Below the pieces are notes generated by a model, which did no database searches, was not told the origin of the DNA, and saw nothing but the letters and a program-made list of their open reading frames with translations. The translations under genes and the position numbers were made by a program. A stretch of DNA of 64,000 nt, taken from assembly GCF_019649055.1 (NCBI RefSeq), contig NW_026570249.1, forward strand, positions 496,001 through 560,000. Direction: 5' to 3'. Shown piece after piece: positions 54,501-64,000 of this stretch; the stretch's first letter is position 1; each line of letters opens with the position of its first letter. The DNA is from Paramacrobiotus metropolitanus (taxonomy: Eukaryota > Tardigrada > Eutardigrada > Parachela > Macrobiotidae).

Positions 54501-57430
54501 TAACTCAGTAGTGTTTGGTTTAACAGTAATCAAAAAAGCTTAATACAGTTAAACCGTGTTTCCTGTCGTTATCAATAAACTTGAAGCAAAAACAGGCGAT
54601 CAATTATGTAACGAAGTAGCAGAAAATGAAAAATGTTATCCACTGGTCGCATTTCCGTCATTCAACGCATTACGATATTACTGTATCAGTGTATCTTAAT
54701 CACTCCGTGTTAATATTACTCTGTAATCAAAAACACATATTTATAGTATTAAAAACATCAAACATCGATACTATTTTATTAGATTTTGCGATATCTACTA
54801 AAGCTTTCCAATACTGCTTGTCACATAAAAATTAAATTCATACGCTTTTAAATTCGCGATCTATTTTAAAGGCCGTTATGATATAGACAGACACACCCTA
54901 AAACATTTTAATTTATGGGACGGTTCGTGAAAGCATGTTACGAGTCGTCTCCCACCGCATGAATATTCAAACAAATTTCTAGCCAGCGGGAAGGACAGTG
55001 AGCTCATAACCCATTTAACATTTTTCCCCGCACAGTTCATTACTTGAGCAATAACATTCCTCCCGGGACAAGCATATTAACATCGTTTCCCCGGCTCGAT
55101 AAATCGAAAGCCGGATTGGAAACAACCCACCACATGTCACATTTTACCGACCCAGCTCTGCCAGTCGTAAGTTATTTTACGGCGGAGGCCATTTATTTTA
55201 AGACTAACTACAGATCCAAGCTGTATGGTGAGGCTGGAACACCACACACCACCGCGAGTCAAAGAGAAAAAGGTTATCACATTTCCGGTCAGCTGCACAG
55301 CTGGAATCGCTGTGGTATGCGTAGTGCCAACATTAGTTTTGAGAGCCTGTTCTAAATCGGCTTTTCTTCACATGATCCGTCCGACAGCGTCATGAGTTAG
55401 AGCATCACAAGTCAGGGATATTTTCGCTTTTCATAAAAATCACCATGGTACAGTCACAACTCACACCCACCAAGCAGTGACGAATTTCACATGCCGCATG
55501 CAAGTCCGCTGCTGACTGTGAATGCCGACGCGTGTCTCGTAATTAAAAAACAAATCTAATACTCGCAGTATTGTATCTGTACTTACATTGTCACACGCTG
55601 TAGTTCATTCACCAGGGAAACGCGTAAAAATTGCCGTATTTCCTTGCGACACTTCCTCTTTCAGAATAAAAATTACGTTCACACTTCACAGTTCCATTAT
55701 ACGTCTACACCTCACTTGACGCCCTTGACGGCTTCCTATTATTTCGTCCACCATTCATTTTGTCCACCATTCATTTTGTCCACCATTCATTTTGTCCACC
55801 ACTCATTTTGTCCACCACTCATTTTGTCCACCACTCGTGTGGTGGACAAATTTTGTAGTTCAGCACTCTTCCCTTCCGATTAGTCAAAGAAAACGTCACC
55901 TCAGCCATTATTATCATATATAAATAATCACAATCTAATTGCGCAGGATATCGTGCTCAATGTATTTTTTATTCTTCGACTTTCAGATAATAATAATATC
56001 ATTCTTAACACTCAACTGACAAGGGAGTTCGATTTACATAGAAGTATACGTACTTGCAGATGCAAGGAATTAGATGCGCGCTACATCATGTGCATAAATC
56101 GAACTCATCTGTATTGCTTGCCTCAATGTCTACTGTCTGCTTATTACTTAACCCGCTCAGTTTCGAGACGCATAAACAGCTGCGCAGTACTGGGTACGTT
56201 ATCAGTATTACGTGCAAATATGCCAAAATTTTAATAACCGCAACGTATATTATTGTTGTAGCAATGGCATGCGAACTGAAATCACAGTAACGAATACTAA
56301 TGATATACGAATTGCGTGTGTATACAATCTCATACAAAGTATTATGTTTTAGATTGCTGCGCGCATCTCAGTTTATTAAATTCATTTCACACTAGCTTTG
56401 TCTTATAGAAAATAAAAATACCGTACTCTATGAATTGTATAGTGGACAAAATAAATGGTGGACAAAATGAATGGTGGACAAAACGATGGGTGGACAAAAC
56501 GATGGGTGGACAAAATGAATGGTGGACAAAATGAATAGACACGCACTTGACAACCATCAGACAACAGTATGAAAAACAGAAAGAATAGTAAATTACTGCA
56601 TTTAAACAATTCAGATACGATCGAAAACTCAAAGCGACAAAAACGCGATGAAGCTGAACGTTTTTTTCCGATGATAATTACATTTAAGGTAGCTGCAGCA
56701 AAATTAAAAACTCGTAAGTTAGGTAAGTTAATTGATAAATTAAAAACGATGCACACGGCGCGCTCAGGAATTCGAAGTTCAAGAAGCGCTACAACTTGAC
56801 ACTTCATTGCTTCAACAAAAATTATGGAATTTCCCGCGTCTACGATACTGACATTTAAGTGCATCTCTGGCAAAATAGTTACCGTTAAAGACTGTAGCCG
56901 ACTACAAATACAGCCCACAATAAACTTTGTAACGATTTCCCAAAAACATTATAATTAATCGTAACTAAAATAATTCAACAAGGTAACACCGTAACAGCAG
57001 CAATATTTGAACTAAGAAACTATCCAATTCCACACCATACCTTGTGCACTCCGGCATCCACGGCTTGGTTCACATCGTGCTTCACTTCCTCCTTTTTCTC
57101 ATGCGCCGCAGCCTTGGCATGCTCCAAGGATTCGTGGGCTTTCTGCGTGGAATCATGGATAGCCTGCGCGGCAGCATGCTTGGTCTCCTCGGCCTTGTGC
57201 GCCACGGTGGCCGCAGCCTGCTGGACGCCCTCCTTCACCTCTTCCTTCTTCTGCTCGGCTGCGTGTTTGACTTCGTCCGCTTTCAGCGCCGCCGCCTCCT
57301 TGGTGTGCTGCACCGCCGCGCCCGCTTCTTGTTTGGCCTGGTCAAGCTTCTGCTCCGCACTGGGATGCGGCGGCTGATCCAGTGTAATGTGGGCCTCCGT
57401 TCGCTGGACCTTATCCCCGTGATCCGCCAT
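51530..57430 (-). CDS. LEA-like (group 3 type) protein, 698 aa, five exons
   Basis: Exons in gene order are 57430-57041, 54240-53947, 53772-53133, 52788-52177 and 51690-51530; all junctions are GT-AG and phases fit exactly. Exons 1-3 encode hydrophilic amphipathic 11-mer repeats typical of group 3 LEA (LEA_4) proteins: KADEVKHAAEQKKEEVKEGV, AHEVKEDVKAKAADVAHDAH, AAKQTAHDVKEAAVEKKEEI. Exon 4 changes to an Ala/Gly/Val/His module (AAGHAVVEGAATVAGAAAAA, VVAGAVATKDAVVHGAETAV) and returns to charged repeats. Exon 5 is a Pro/Glu/Val-rich tail (HVEPQAHVLLERDERVV) ending PPPTA. No signal or mitochondrial presequence is evident (MADHGDKVQRTEAH), so cytosolic or nuclear location is likely. Such proteins are disordered when wet, fold into helices on drying and protect proteins and membranes. 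Intron 1 (2.8 kb) contains a foldback element. Confidence 0.88.
55746..56537. mobile_element. foldback element with 16-bp tandem repeats in its arms, inside LEA intron 1
   Basis: The left arm (55746-55850) is about six copies of GTCCACCATTCATTTT with exact 16-bp spacing (55746, 55762, 55778, 55794). The right arm (about 56440-56537) is the complement, GTGGACAAAATGAATG, also about six copies with a few variants. The 590-bp middle has no recognisable gene. The whole is about 790 bp and non-coding, presumably a Foldback/Galileo-like non-autonomous element. Confidence 0.75.
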
Positions 57431-58083
57431 CGTAGCGTACAAACAGCAAAGGTTATCCGCTCGTCAAATGAAATCGGATTAAATCCCGGAGAACAGAGTG
57501 ATGCGCGAAAGAGGATCCGAGATGTGATTAATTCAATAATGCAGAAACGTTACAGAGTGAACTTGAGCATGTGGCTCCTCTTAATCTCTCGCTCTCGCAC
57601 TGCTCACTGAAAGAAGAGTGACAGTAAACGATTACACAAAGTTTCCCTGAAACTCGGTGATCGCAAATACAATCCAAATGCAAAACGTTTTATTTTCAGT
57701 ACTGGAGAGTGAACATTGGAAGCGGTTTGCGATGTGCGTGTTGCCAACTGACAATCTGGCTGTAAAGTTTAAAATGTTCTCTTGAGCCTCCTCCTATCGA
57801 TTGCCTTTAATAGGAGAACAGACATATGGCCTCATGACGTCACTGTGTATTTACAAATTGTAACCAACCGGCAAACCAAATCCACACCAGCCCATCCCAT
57901 CACACATCACGTTGAGCCAGTGCTTTGTAATGACCGCTCGTGTCGCCAAGGCATCCGCGTTTTGTTTAAGATTCGATTAATAAAAAAATTATTGATATAC
58001 TCGTATATATATTCGTTAACGGATAGGGATTTTACGTTTCCTTCAAAAAAATTTAATCATCTAGCACGAAAAAATCGCGAAAA
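57431..58083. other. LEA promoter region and spacer to the 5S gene
   Basis: Should contain the promoter of the LEA gene (transcribed leftward). No clear TATA box or stress element was identified by eye; heat-shock or osmotic motifs would need a scan. No gene seen. Confidence 0.4.
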
Positions 58084-58201
58084 GTCTACAACACCCGGTG
58101 TTCCCAAGCGGTCACCCATCCAAGTACTAACCGGGCCCGACGTAGGTTATCTTCCGAGATCGAACGGGATCGGGAGTTTTCTACGTGGTATGGTCGTAGA
58201 C
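58084..58201 (-). rRNA. 5S ribosomal RNA
   Basis: The minus strand begins GTCTACGACCATACCACG and ends CACCGGGTGTTGTAGAC, with the conserved internal GTTAGTACTTGGATGGGTGA (box C / loop region) and GTCGGGCCCGG. Ends pair as the expected terminal stem, length is about 118 nt, and a T-run (AAAA on the plus strand, 58081-58084) follows as a Pol III terminator. Compared with the usual animal consensus it differs in the helix III region (TTCGATCTCGGAAGATAACC where CGTCCGATCACCGAAGTTAA is common), so it might be a variant or decaying dispersed copy. Only one copy is in the window, not a tandem cluster. Confidence 0.9.
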
Positions 58202-59166
58202 ATTTCTAATAAAATTTGTATCGCCAAAACGGAATATTAGTACAAAGGGAGCGACGTCAAAAATCTGAACATTCAAGAGCATTTTTTGCATTTTCTCACG
58301 ATGAAAATCGAGATGTTTATGTTTTTAGATTTTATACCGTTTATTTATTTTGTACATTTCAATATCATTGTAGAACCTGTGTTGCTGAACAGAAAACAAT
58401 AAAATAAAAGACTGGCCTAATGCAACTGGCATTTGCCACACCGTACCGTACCACATTTGCCACGGGCCCACGAATGCCTGTATTAGCGATTGGGCATACA
58501 AAGTAACACTATAAATTTCTCTAAAACACGGATATAAAAAGTTTAAACCATATAACGGACTAGAATAAGAAAAACAATTTTAATCCATTAGAACAACCAC
58601 CAGTTCTCAAAACCGAAGCCGTATCTCCGCGTTGTGTTCATTAAAACGTTGTCACAAAAATTCGGGAACAAAGGAAGGAGTTAAGTCTGTTAATTAATTG
58701 GAATTAACGGTGTACTTAATTGCACCGATGTGTTTGTTCACTGCACAATACAATTTACCGTTGACCTGTGATGCCTTGTAGAATCACTAATTGATTACAG
58801 TTTTGACTGTTTTCTCGAAAATATTCCAGTACTGTATTCTTAAGACTTATATTCCTAGAAAACCCTATCACGTAAAAATAATAAAATAAATTACCGATTT
58901 AACAAAAAACAGTGATTTCAAACATTATAATTAATTGGAAACAGAAGTTAGAAGTGTAAAAATAAAATTAAAATGTGCTTACAGGATTACACCAAACTGG
59001 TATTAAACCACATTTTAAATCTAACAACACTATTCAAACATCGCCCAAACTCCAAGAACCTGGTTTTAATGCCTTTTTCGTATTCCGACAAACATCACCG
59101 CATGTTTTCCATCTGGATGAAAAGCCACTGACGCATATAAAGGATAAAAAGAACATCGAAAAGTTC
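58202..59166. other. intergenic, no gene recognised
   Basis: AT-rich spacer between the 5S gene and the 3' end of RPL37. Nothing identified beyond short frames. Confidence 0.45.
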
Positions 59167-59666
59167 TTATGCTTTAACAGCAGCCTTATCCTGGCGTTTC
59201 ACAGCCTTGGCCTTGCGTTTCTCCAGATCGGGCAGTCCTTCACGGAAACCATTCCTGTAGGGGAAAAAACAATCAAAATCGTTAATCCTAGTACGAACAA
59301 CGTGAAGGATTGCAGCAACTCACTTGAATCGTCGGTAAACGGATCGCAAATGGGAAATGCGGCCCGTGCCAGTGGTGCGTCGACGCTTGGCTTTCACGGA
59401 CCAATTATCTGCAAACGCCGACCCATGTCATCGTTCAGCCAAAATTTTCTGGACTATCAGTACTTACAACTCCTTATTCTGACATGGGGGTATCCGCAGC
59501 TAGCGCACAGGTGTTTCTGGATGTGGTAGGACGACTTTCCGCATCGTCTGCAGATCGTGTGGGTCTTGTTATGTCGCTTACCGAAACTGCTGGTTCCTTT
59601 CGTCTGAAGAACAAATCAGGTTAAGACCACATATTAAATCCATAACGGATTAAGACAAATTACCAT
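59167..59666 (-). CDS. RPL37: 60S ribosomal protein L37 (eL37), four exons
   Basis: Exon 1 contributes only the ATG (59666-59664). Exons 2-4 are 59603-59468, 59408-59324 and 59254-59167; phases fit and the product is 103 aa (family about 95-97). It reads [21 protein letters not shown] with the zinc-binding [13 protein letters not shown] and [16 protein letters not shown], then [32 protein letters not shown] and a basic Lys/Ala tail. The four cysteines of the zinc ribbon are present. It is a component of the large ribosomal subunit near the exit tunnel. The ATG-only first exon is a layout also known for RPL37 genes in other animals. Confidence 0.95.
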
Positions 59667-60365
59667 TGTGACGATGAATCAAAGGGAAATCTAAGGAGAA
59701 AAGATGAAAAAGTCCCACAAGGTCTTTGCGGGTCCTCGCTTCAAGCGTGTATGCGGTGAAAATAGCAGACCGTACGCCGCAGCATGCAGAACGCAGATGG
59801 AAATGCGGCTTATACAGGGAGTTGGCTGGAGTAAAACTATTACAGAGCCTCACCTGGGGGTGGTAGGCATTATTCGGTTAACGTAACTGTCGATTCATGG
59901 TGAGCACTACTTCATCAGTGATTGACCGGGACTTCCGGTGTAAGTATGTTTTGCCATTTGGAGTGTAACGTGTTCTTATTAAATTTTTTTTCGTAATTTT
60001 ACAATAGTATTATGGTGCTGATTATACTGTTCCACCAATAAATTTTGATACATACTTGCCATAAGACACGTCATATTGTGCAGGTCACCAGGTGGCATGG
60101 GCAGGTGGTGTATTGTATTGTACAGTATGTGCCCATGCATAGGCAAATGGTAGATCAAACGGGATACGCAATCGGAGCGGATGAGCAAGCGTTTATTGAT
60201 TGAACTGTCGCGCTTGCGGTGCAGGTAGTACTCACATTTCTCACATATCATACGGGCAAGTAATCATCATAAACCGTAAAACTGACAAGACGTTAAACAT
60301 ATGCGTAATTACGTCCTGTTTCACTTCTAATACGTTTTGTTTAACAATCCGATTTACTTTCTCAA
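59667..60365. other. divergent spacer between RPL37 and B9D1
   Basis: About 700 bp separates two genes transcribed away from each other, so it should contain both promoters. No core elements were distinguished. Confidence 0.45.
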
Positions 60366-62317
60366 ATGTCGGTTTTTCTATTAGCTGTCAAAGGTCAGAT
60401 AGAAAAAATTGCGGTAAGAACAGAACGGTAGCCACTTTTTATAATATTTGTACGGATTTCGCTTGCATCTGCACGCATGACCAGTTTACCGAAGTGTTCC
60501 TACTCTGCATATGATTACGATGTGCGCTTGTTGGACCATATTAATCTAATTAATTTTGCAGTATCCGGATATTCCAGAATTGTTCGTCCGCTATCAATAT
60601 GTATACGGTGAAGACTGGGTGGTCACAACGGTAACAAATCCGCGCATTTCGGCTTCTTTAATTTGTATCGCAGGTTACACAGGTTGTGTTTTGTAGGGAA
60701 TCGAAGAAGGCATTACACAGGTGTGCAAGCGCTATGACGATAACGAGGATTTCGTCTACAACTTCCCCTTGGACGTAACATTCAAGAGCACAAATCCCCG
60801 TGGATGTAAGACATATGCGTGCAAAAACTCGTGATCTGCTGCTGCTGTACTTAACACTGCTGTACTTAATTAAATCAGTAAATATTTTTCGTGGTCGGTC
60901 AGAACGCGTGCTGAATTTGCAGGGCCGCAGATTGTGTTTTGTGCGTACGGAAGGGATACCTGGGGAAGGGAAGTTATTCGTGGTTATGGTGTCACACATA
61001 TTCCCCTTGCCATTGGAAGGTTCATTAAAATCTTAAATTAAAACTGTCAGAGCAGCTAGTACTGTAGTTCGTACTCGATAACAGGCATACAAGAAAATTA
61101 ATAGTGCATTAGCGCTGCAACTTGTATGTGTACAAGTTACGCATGCATACATACAACTAACGTTAGAACCGCCTGAAAACTGGCTTGTATGTATGGGTCG
61201 TAACGTGTTTGAGCGAACTGGTGTGCGGCACGCGTGTAGGTGCCAGCTGCCTCGCATGTACATATACAAGTGGCCAATCTGACTGCCCGTTGATCTCCAA
61301 AATTTTGAAAACTTCTCTTTCGTACATCTCTCAACGGATCTTCCCAATCGACATATCAGAAGATGAAGAATTAAATTTAAAACTTTTTGGTATCTAGCAA
61401 GTAGATATTTATGGCGAATCAAGAAAGTTATGGCCGTTTTGGTTTCTCGTAGACTTAGCATAGGCCCGTGAAAGGAGGCGGTGGCTTGCATCCTATGTTA
61501 AGTCTACGAGAAACCAAAACAGTCATAACTTTCTTGATTCGCCATAAATATCCACTTGCTAGATACCAAAAAGTTTTAAATTTAATTCTTCATCTTCTGA
61601 TATGTCGATTGGGAAGATCCGTTGAGAAGCAAACGAAAAACGAGCGTTTGAAATTTCGAGGTTGACTGGCAGCTGGATCGGCTACTTGTATGTATGCATG
61701 CAAAGGGGTGGAGTTACAGGCATACACGTAAGGGCCTTACGTGGATGGATTTTTGGCACCGCCTTCACACACGCATACATCTAATTTGCGCGGCAGCGAA
61801 TCGCCGCGGTGTGGGTTCGGTCATGACGTAACTTGTATAGATGGATCCTTACTTGTCGGCCATACAAGTAACCAACGCACATGGTCTAATGATAGGATTA
61901 TGTAACGTAGCAATTTAGTGTTAGCGGGAACTTATTCTCATGCTGATGATGATCACCGTGACACTCAAGTTATGGTCACTGGTCACTATGGTGGCACTAA
62001 AGTGCATTATCGCTGTTTAACGTAACACGACATAGCAATGATGATGCGATAAAAATTTTTACCTACTGTATAACTCTGCGTGGTTTTGCAAAATCCGTTA
62101 CATGTATACGTACATATCTCTACAATGCACAACATATCTATATAAGTATAGTACGCGAATGTCTTTATTGTTGTAATGTACAGTGAAATGGAGCGAGTAG
62201 TGGGACTTTTTACCCCGGATCCCTCGAATGTTGCTGGCGGCTTTGCCAGTTGGCTGTCCGGACGCCGACCGGAATTAAACGATCCTCGCACGATAGCCCG
62301 CAACAGAGGACGGGAAG
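60366..62317 (+). CDS. B9D1: B9 domain-containing protein 1 (ciliary transition-zone MKS module), 3' end unresolved
   Basis: Exons: 60366-60413 (MSVFLLAVKGQIEKIA), 60562-60630 (YPDIPELFVRYQYVYGEDWV), 60697-60805 (GIEEGITQVCKR, NFPLDVTFKSTNPRG), 60923-61019 (WPQIVFCAYGRDTWGREVIR, GYGVTHIPLAIG) and 62184-62317 (FASWLSGRRPELNDPRTIAR). Phases fit at every junction; the Trp of GWPQ is split between exons 3 and 4. This follows B9D1 closely over the whole B9 domain. B9D1 works with MKS1, B9D2 and TMEM proteins at the base of cilia. The last recognised exon would end at a GC donor (AAG then GCAAGT). The C-terminal exon(s) were not found with confidence; a candidate ends at about 62613. Intron 4 (1.16 kb) contains a foldback element. 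Confidence 0.88.
61309..61650. mobile_element. foldback repeat in B9D1 intron 4
   Basis: About 150 bp (61309-61462, including AAACTTTTTGGTATCTAGCA and TTGGTTTCTCGTAGACTTAG) is repeated as its complement at about 61493-61650 around a 30-bp loop (CCCGTGAAAGGAGGCGGTGG). Weaker complementarity with TTGTATGTATGCATGC-like motifs extends outward to about 61130 and 61870, so the whole element may be about 750 bp. Non-coding. Confidence 0.75.
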
Positions 62318-62674
62318 GCAAGTAGTGCTTACGTTAGTAGCAGACTAGCAGTATACAATTTATATCTATGCTTGTATAAAATGTCGGCTTCTGTTTTTAT
62401 GGTGTGTTACCTTAAACATTGCTATACATTATACACACATGTATATTAATACAATATTGACTGATATTGTGCTAAAAATATTGTGTACTGTGTAGTGCGT
62501 ACCAAATAACAGCGACATCTAAGGCGCAAAACAGTTAGAGATCGAAGCAGTATTCTGATAATGGCAAACTTGATAACGGTGAAACTAGTTATGGACTTAT
62601 GGGGTTAACCCAAAAGTAACCGTGTCTTTTATTTTGATACAGTCCTCCAAACTTCCTCCAAAGGTTGTCTTCAC

Positions 62675-63133
62675 TTGCGCTTAAACATTATAACCAAGGA
62701 CCTGCATAAGCTCCAGTACACTATCTCGCAGAAAGAAACACCCCTGATGACCTTATCCGCTAGACCTCCCACCACCTCCTTGCCAATACGCTCTGGTGCG
62801 GCGTCAAATAACATCGGAGAAGAATATATCAGCAAAGAAATGTCGGCGTTTTCCGTCCGAGAACGGCCTATTAGGAATTCTCAAGAGCAGTCGAGGGAGG
62901 TTTTTAGAGAGGAAGCTGGGCCGTCGGGGATCGTGTACAAGTCCGGCCGAGACGAAGAAGAGACCACGCAGGACATTCAAGAGTCGGCAGTGGTCGAAGA
63001 GGTGGGGATTATTAAGCCCAGCGAATCTGACGAGGAAGACCAGCAGACGGTTACCGTTGTGCGGGATGACCGAGAGCGAGCGGAAGTGCATGTCCGGGAT
63101 GCTGGTGAGGAGCGTGGTGAATCCGAAGTGTGA
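62675..63133 (+). CDS. unrecognised acidic protein or exon
   Basis: An open frame of about 150 codons with higher GC than the flanks. The protein is rich in Glu, Arg, Ser and Asp (FREEAGPSG, SGRDEEETTQDIQES, PSESDEEDQQTVTVV, RDAGEERGESEV) and ends in an acidic tail. No domain is recognised. It follows the incomplete B9D1 gene on the same strand but has no resemblance to it. It could be a small disordered protein, an exon, or a transposon gag remnant (EAGPSG-type linkers are common in those). Confidence 0.35.
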   Translation: MRLNIITKDLHKLQYTISQKETPLMTLSARPPTTSLPIRSGAASNNIGEEYISKEMSAFSVRERPIRNSQEQSREVFREEAGPSGIVYKSGRDEEETTQDIQESAVVEEVGIIKPSESDEEDQQTVTVVRDDRERAEVHVRDAGEERGESEV

Positions 63134-63217
63134 ATTGTTGACCCGACCGACGAGCGTTTTCAAGAAATTTTTCTGTGCGTAATTAATACTGATTAATAGT
63201 AATTAATTGTTGTTTAT

Positions 63218-63496
63218 ATGCTGACCGAAAAACACATTTTTGCTGGGTGCGCCAATGTAGAGCAAATGAACGGTTTACTTTGTGCAAATACCGCGCTCTA
63301 CACTCACAATAATACTACTGCAAAATTATCACAATGTTATTATGAAAGTCCAATATCCTATGGTATAGGTTGTTTTATAGTTCCAATAGTCGCTACAGTC
63401 TTGCATTTGTTAATTGCAATTAAGCGCACATCGACTAGAAGAGGCATCAGTGTCGAGATTATGAAAAGGTCGCCTCAAATGTTGGAATCGTTATAG
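63218..63496 (+). CDS. possible small membrane protein, unsupported
   Basis: A 92-codon frame with one hydrophobic segment (YGIGCFIVPIVATVLHLLIA) preceded by a Cys/Asn/Thr-rich part and followed by a basic stretch (IKRTSTRRG). It has an ATG start, no homologue that I recognise and no splice or promoter support. Confidence 0.2.
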   Translation: MLTEKHIFAGCANVEQMNGLLCANTALYTHNNTTAKLSQCYYESPISYGIGCFIVPIVATVLHLLIAIKRTSTRRGISVEIMKRSPQMLESL

Positions 63497-63555
63497 ACAG
63501 GTGCAAAACCATGTTGTATACATGAAGCACTGCATCACATTGCCAATATCACCGG

Positions 63556-63921
63556 TTAACCGCTGTAGTAGCTGCCGCCGCCCATAGATCCCTTGGTGGT
63601 AGTTTGCTGCTGAGCCTGCGTCGTCACTTGCTGTGCCTGTGTCGTTACTTGCTGCGCGCCGGTCGTTACTTGCTGTGCCTGAGTGGTCACCTGGCCGCCG
63701 CTGGCACTGGAAGTGGCATAAGCGGTCGTGACCACTGGAGCGGCCGTTGTCACCACCGGAACGGTACCCGTTACCACCGGGCCGGTAGTGGCATATGCTG
63801 TGGTCGGTGGGTTGTTGGGGGGCGGCGTGCCCGTAGACACAGTGCCGGTGGAACCGGTCGGAGCATAGGTCTGCGCGCTGGCCACCGCTATCAGTACGGA
63901 AAGGGCAATCACGACCTGCAT
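63556..63921 (-). CDS. secreted Thr/Gln/Val-rich repeat protein (about 121 aa)
   Basis: Starts at the ATG ending at 63921 with a signal peptide MQVVIALSVLIAVASAQ. The mature part begins with Gly/Thr/Pro segments (GSTGTVSTGTPPPNNPPTTA) and has VVTT/AYATT repeats. It continues with a run of QVTTQAQ/QVTTGAQ heptads and ends GSMGGGSYYSG. No cysteines. High Thr suggests O-glycosylation, so mucin- or cuticle-like matrix is possible, but no family is recognised. An in-frame extension upstream exists; I chose the ATG directly before the signal peptide. Confidence 0.75.
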   Translation of the reverse strand: MQVVIALSVLIAVASAQTYAPTGSTGTVSTGTPPPNNPPTTAYATTGPVVTGTVPVVTTAAPVVTTAYATSSASGGQVTTQAQQVTTGAQQVTTQAQQVTTQAQQQTTTKGSMGGGSYYSG

Positions 63922-64000
63922 GGTGTACAGATTATAACTGCGAATGAATTTGAAAAAAAATCCGATGAATGTATTGAGCAAGAGAATACTGAATGCTGTT

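Noticed and set aside
58975-59529. 184-codon plus-strand open frame
   Set aside because: It lies antisense over the RPL37 exons, whose protein is unmistakable on the minus strand.

Overview
This is eukaryotic (animal) DNA. Genes are split by short GT-AG introns, coding density is low, and the recognisable products are animal proteins: an ANF-type receptor ectodomain, serpin, PLC-delta-like, PLPPR, Ig, SERP1/RAMP4, RPL37 and B9D1. A 698-residue late-embryogenesis-abundant (LEA) type protein, several small low-complexity secreted proteins and a lone 5S rRNA gene suggest a desiccation-tolerant ecdysozoan, most plausibly a tardigrade. That placement is inference. No bacterial-style operons, CRISPR arrays or tRNAs were seen.

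Layout. 1-2737 (-): ectodomain exons of a natriuretic-peptide-receptor/receptor guanylate cyclase type gene that runs off the left edge. 3746-4432 (-) and 7011-7301 (-): low-complexity proteins, the first secreted. 10606-11908 (+): secreted serpin. 13246-16006 (+): nine-exon PLC-delta relative whose PH, EF-hand and C2 modules are present but whose catalytic barrel is absent. 16328-20634 (-): two tandem GLYAT-like acyltransferase genes with identical exon lengths. 22489-25602 (+): phospholipid-phosphatase-related membrane protein.

26-40.5 kb is repeat-dominated. It holds foldback elements, a broken Ser/Thr-rich mucin-like frame (-), and a DIRS-like tyrosine-recombinase retrotransposon (31.0-39.7 kb). 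The retrotransposon is split by a 5.2-kb insertion flanked by a 9-bp duplication; the insertion is built largely from a 90/81-bp higher-order repeat. A degraded retroelement domain follows at 39.8-40.5 kb, and a second relic of the same family lies at 5.0-5.3 kb.

41642-45753 (+): secreted Ig-domain protein. 46543-47271 (+): intronless SR-like RNA-binding protein. 50095-50286 (-): SERP1/RAMP4. 51530-57430 (-): five-exon LEA gene. 58084-58201 (-): 5S rRNA. 59167-59666 (-): RPL37. 60366-62317 (+): B9D1, a ciliary transition-zone protein. 63556-63921 (-): Thr/Gln-rich secreted protein.

The genes form no operon or single pathway. The most unusual items are the PLC relative without X/Y domains, the modular LEA protein with an Ala/Gly/His-rich synuclein-like segment, and the nested DIRS/repeat-array insertion. 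Exon coordinates were worked out by hand from splice consensus, reading phase and family similarity, so individual boundaries carry some risk.
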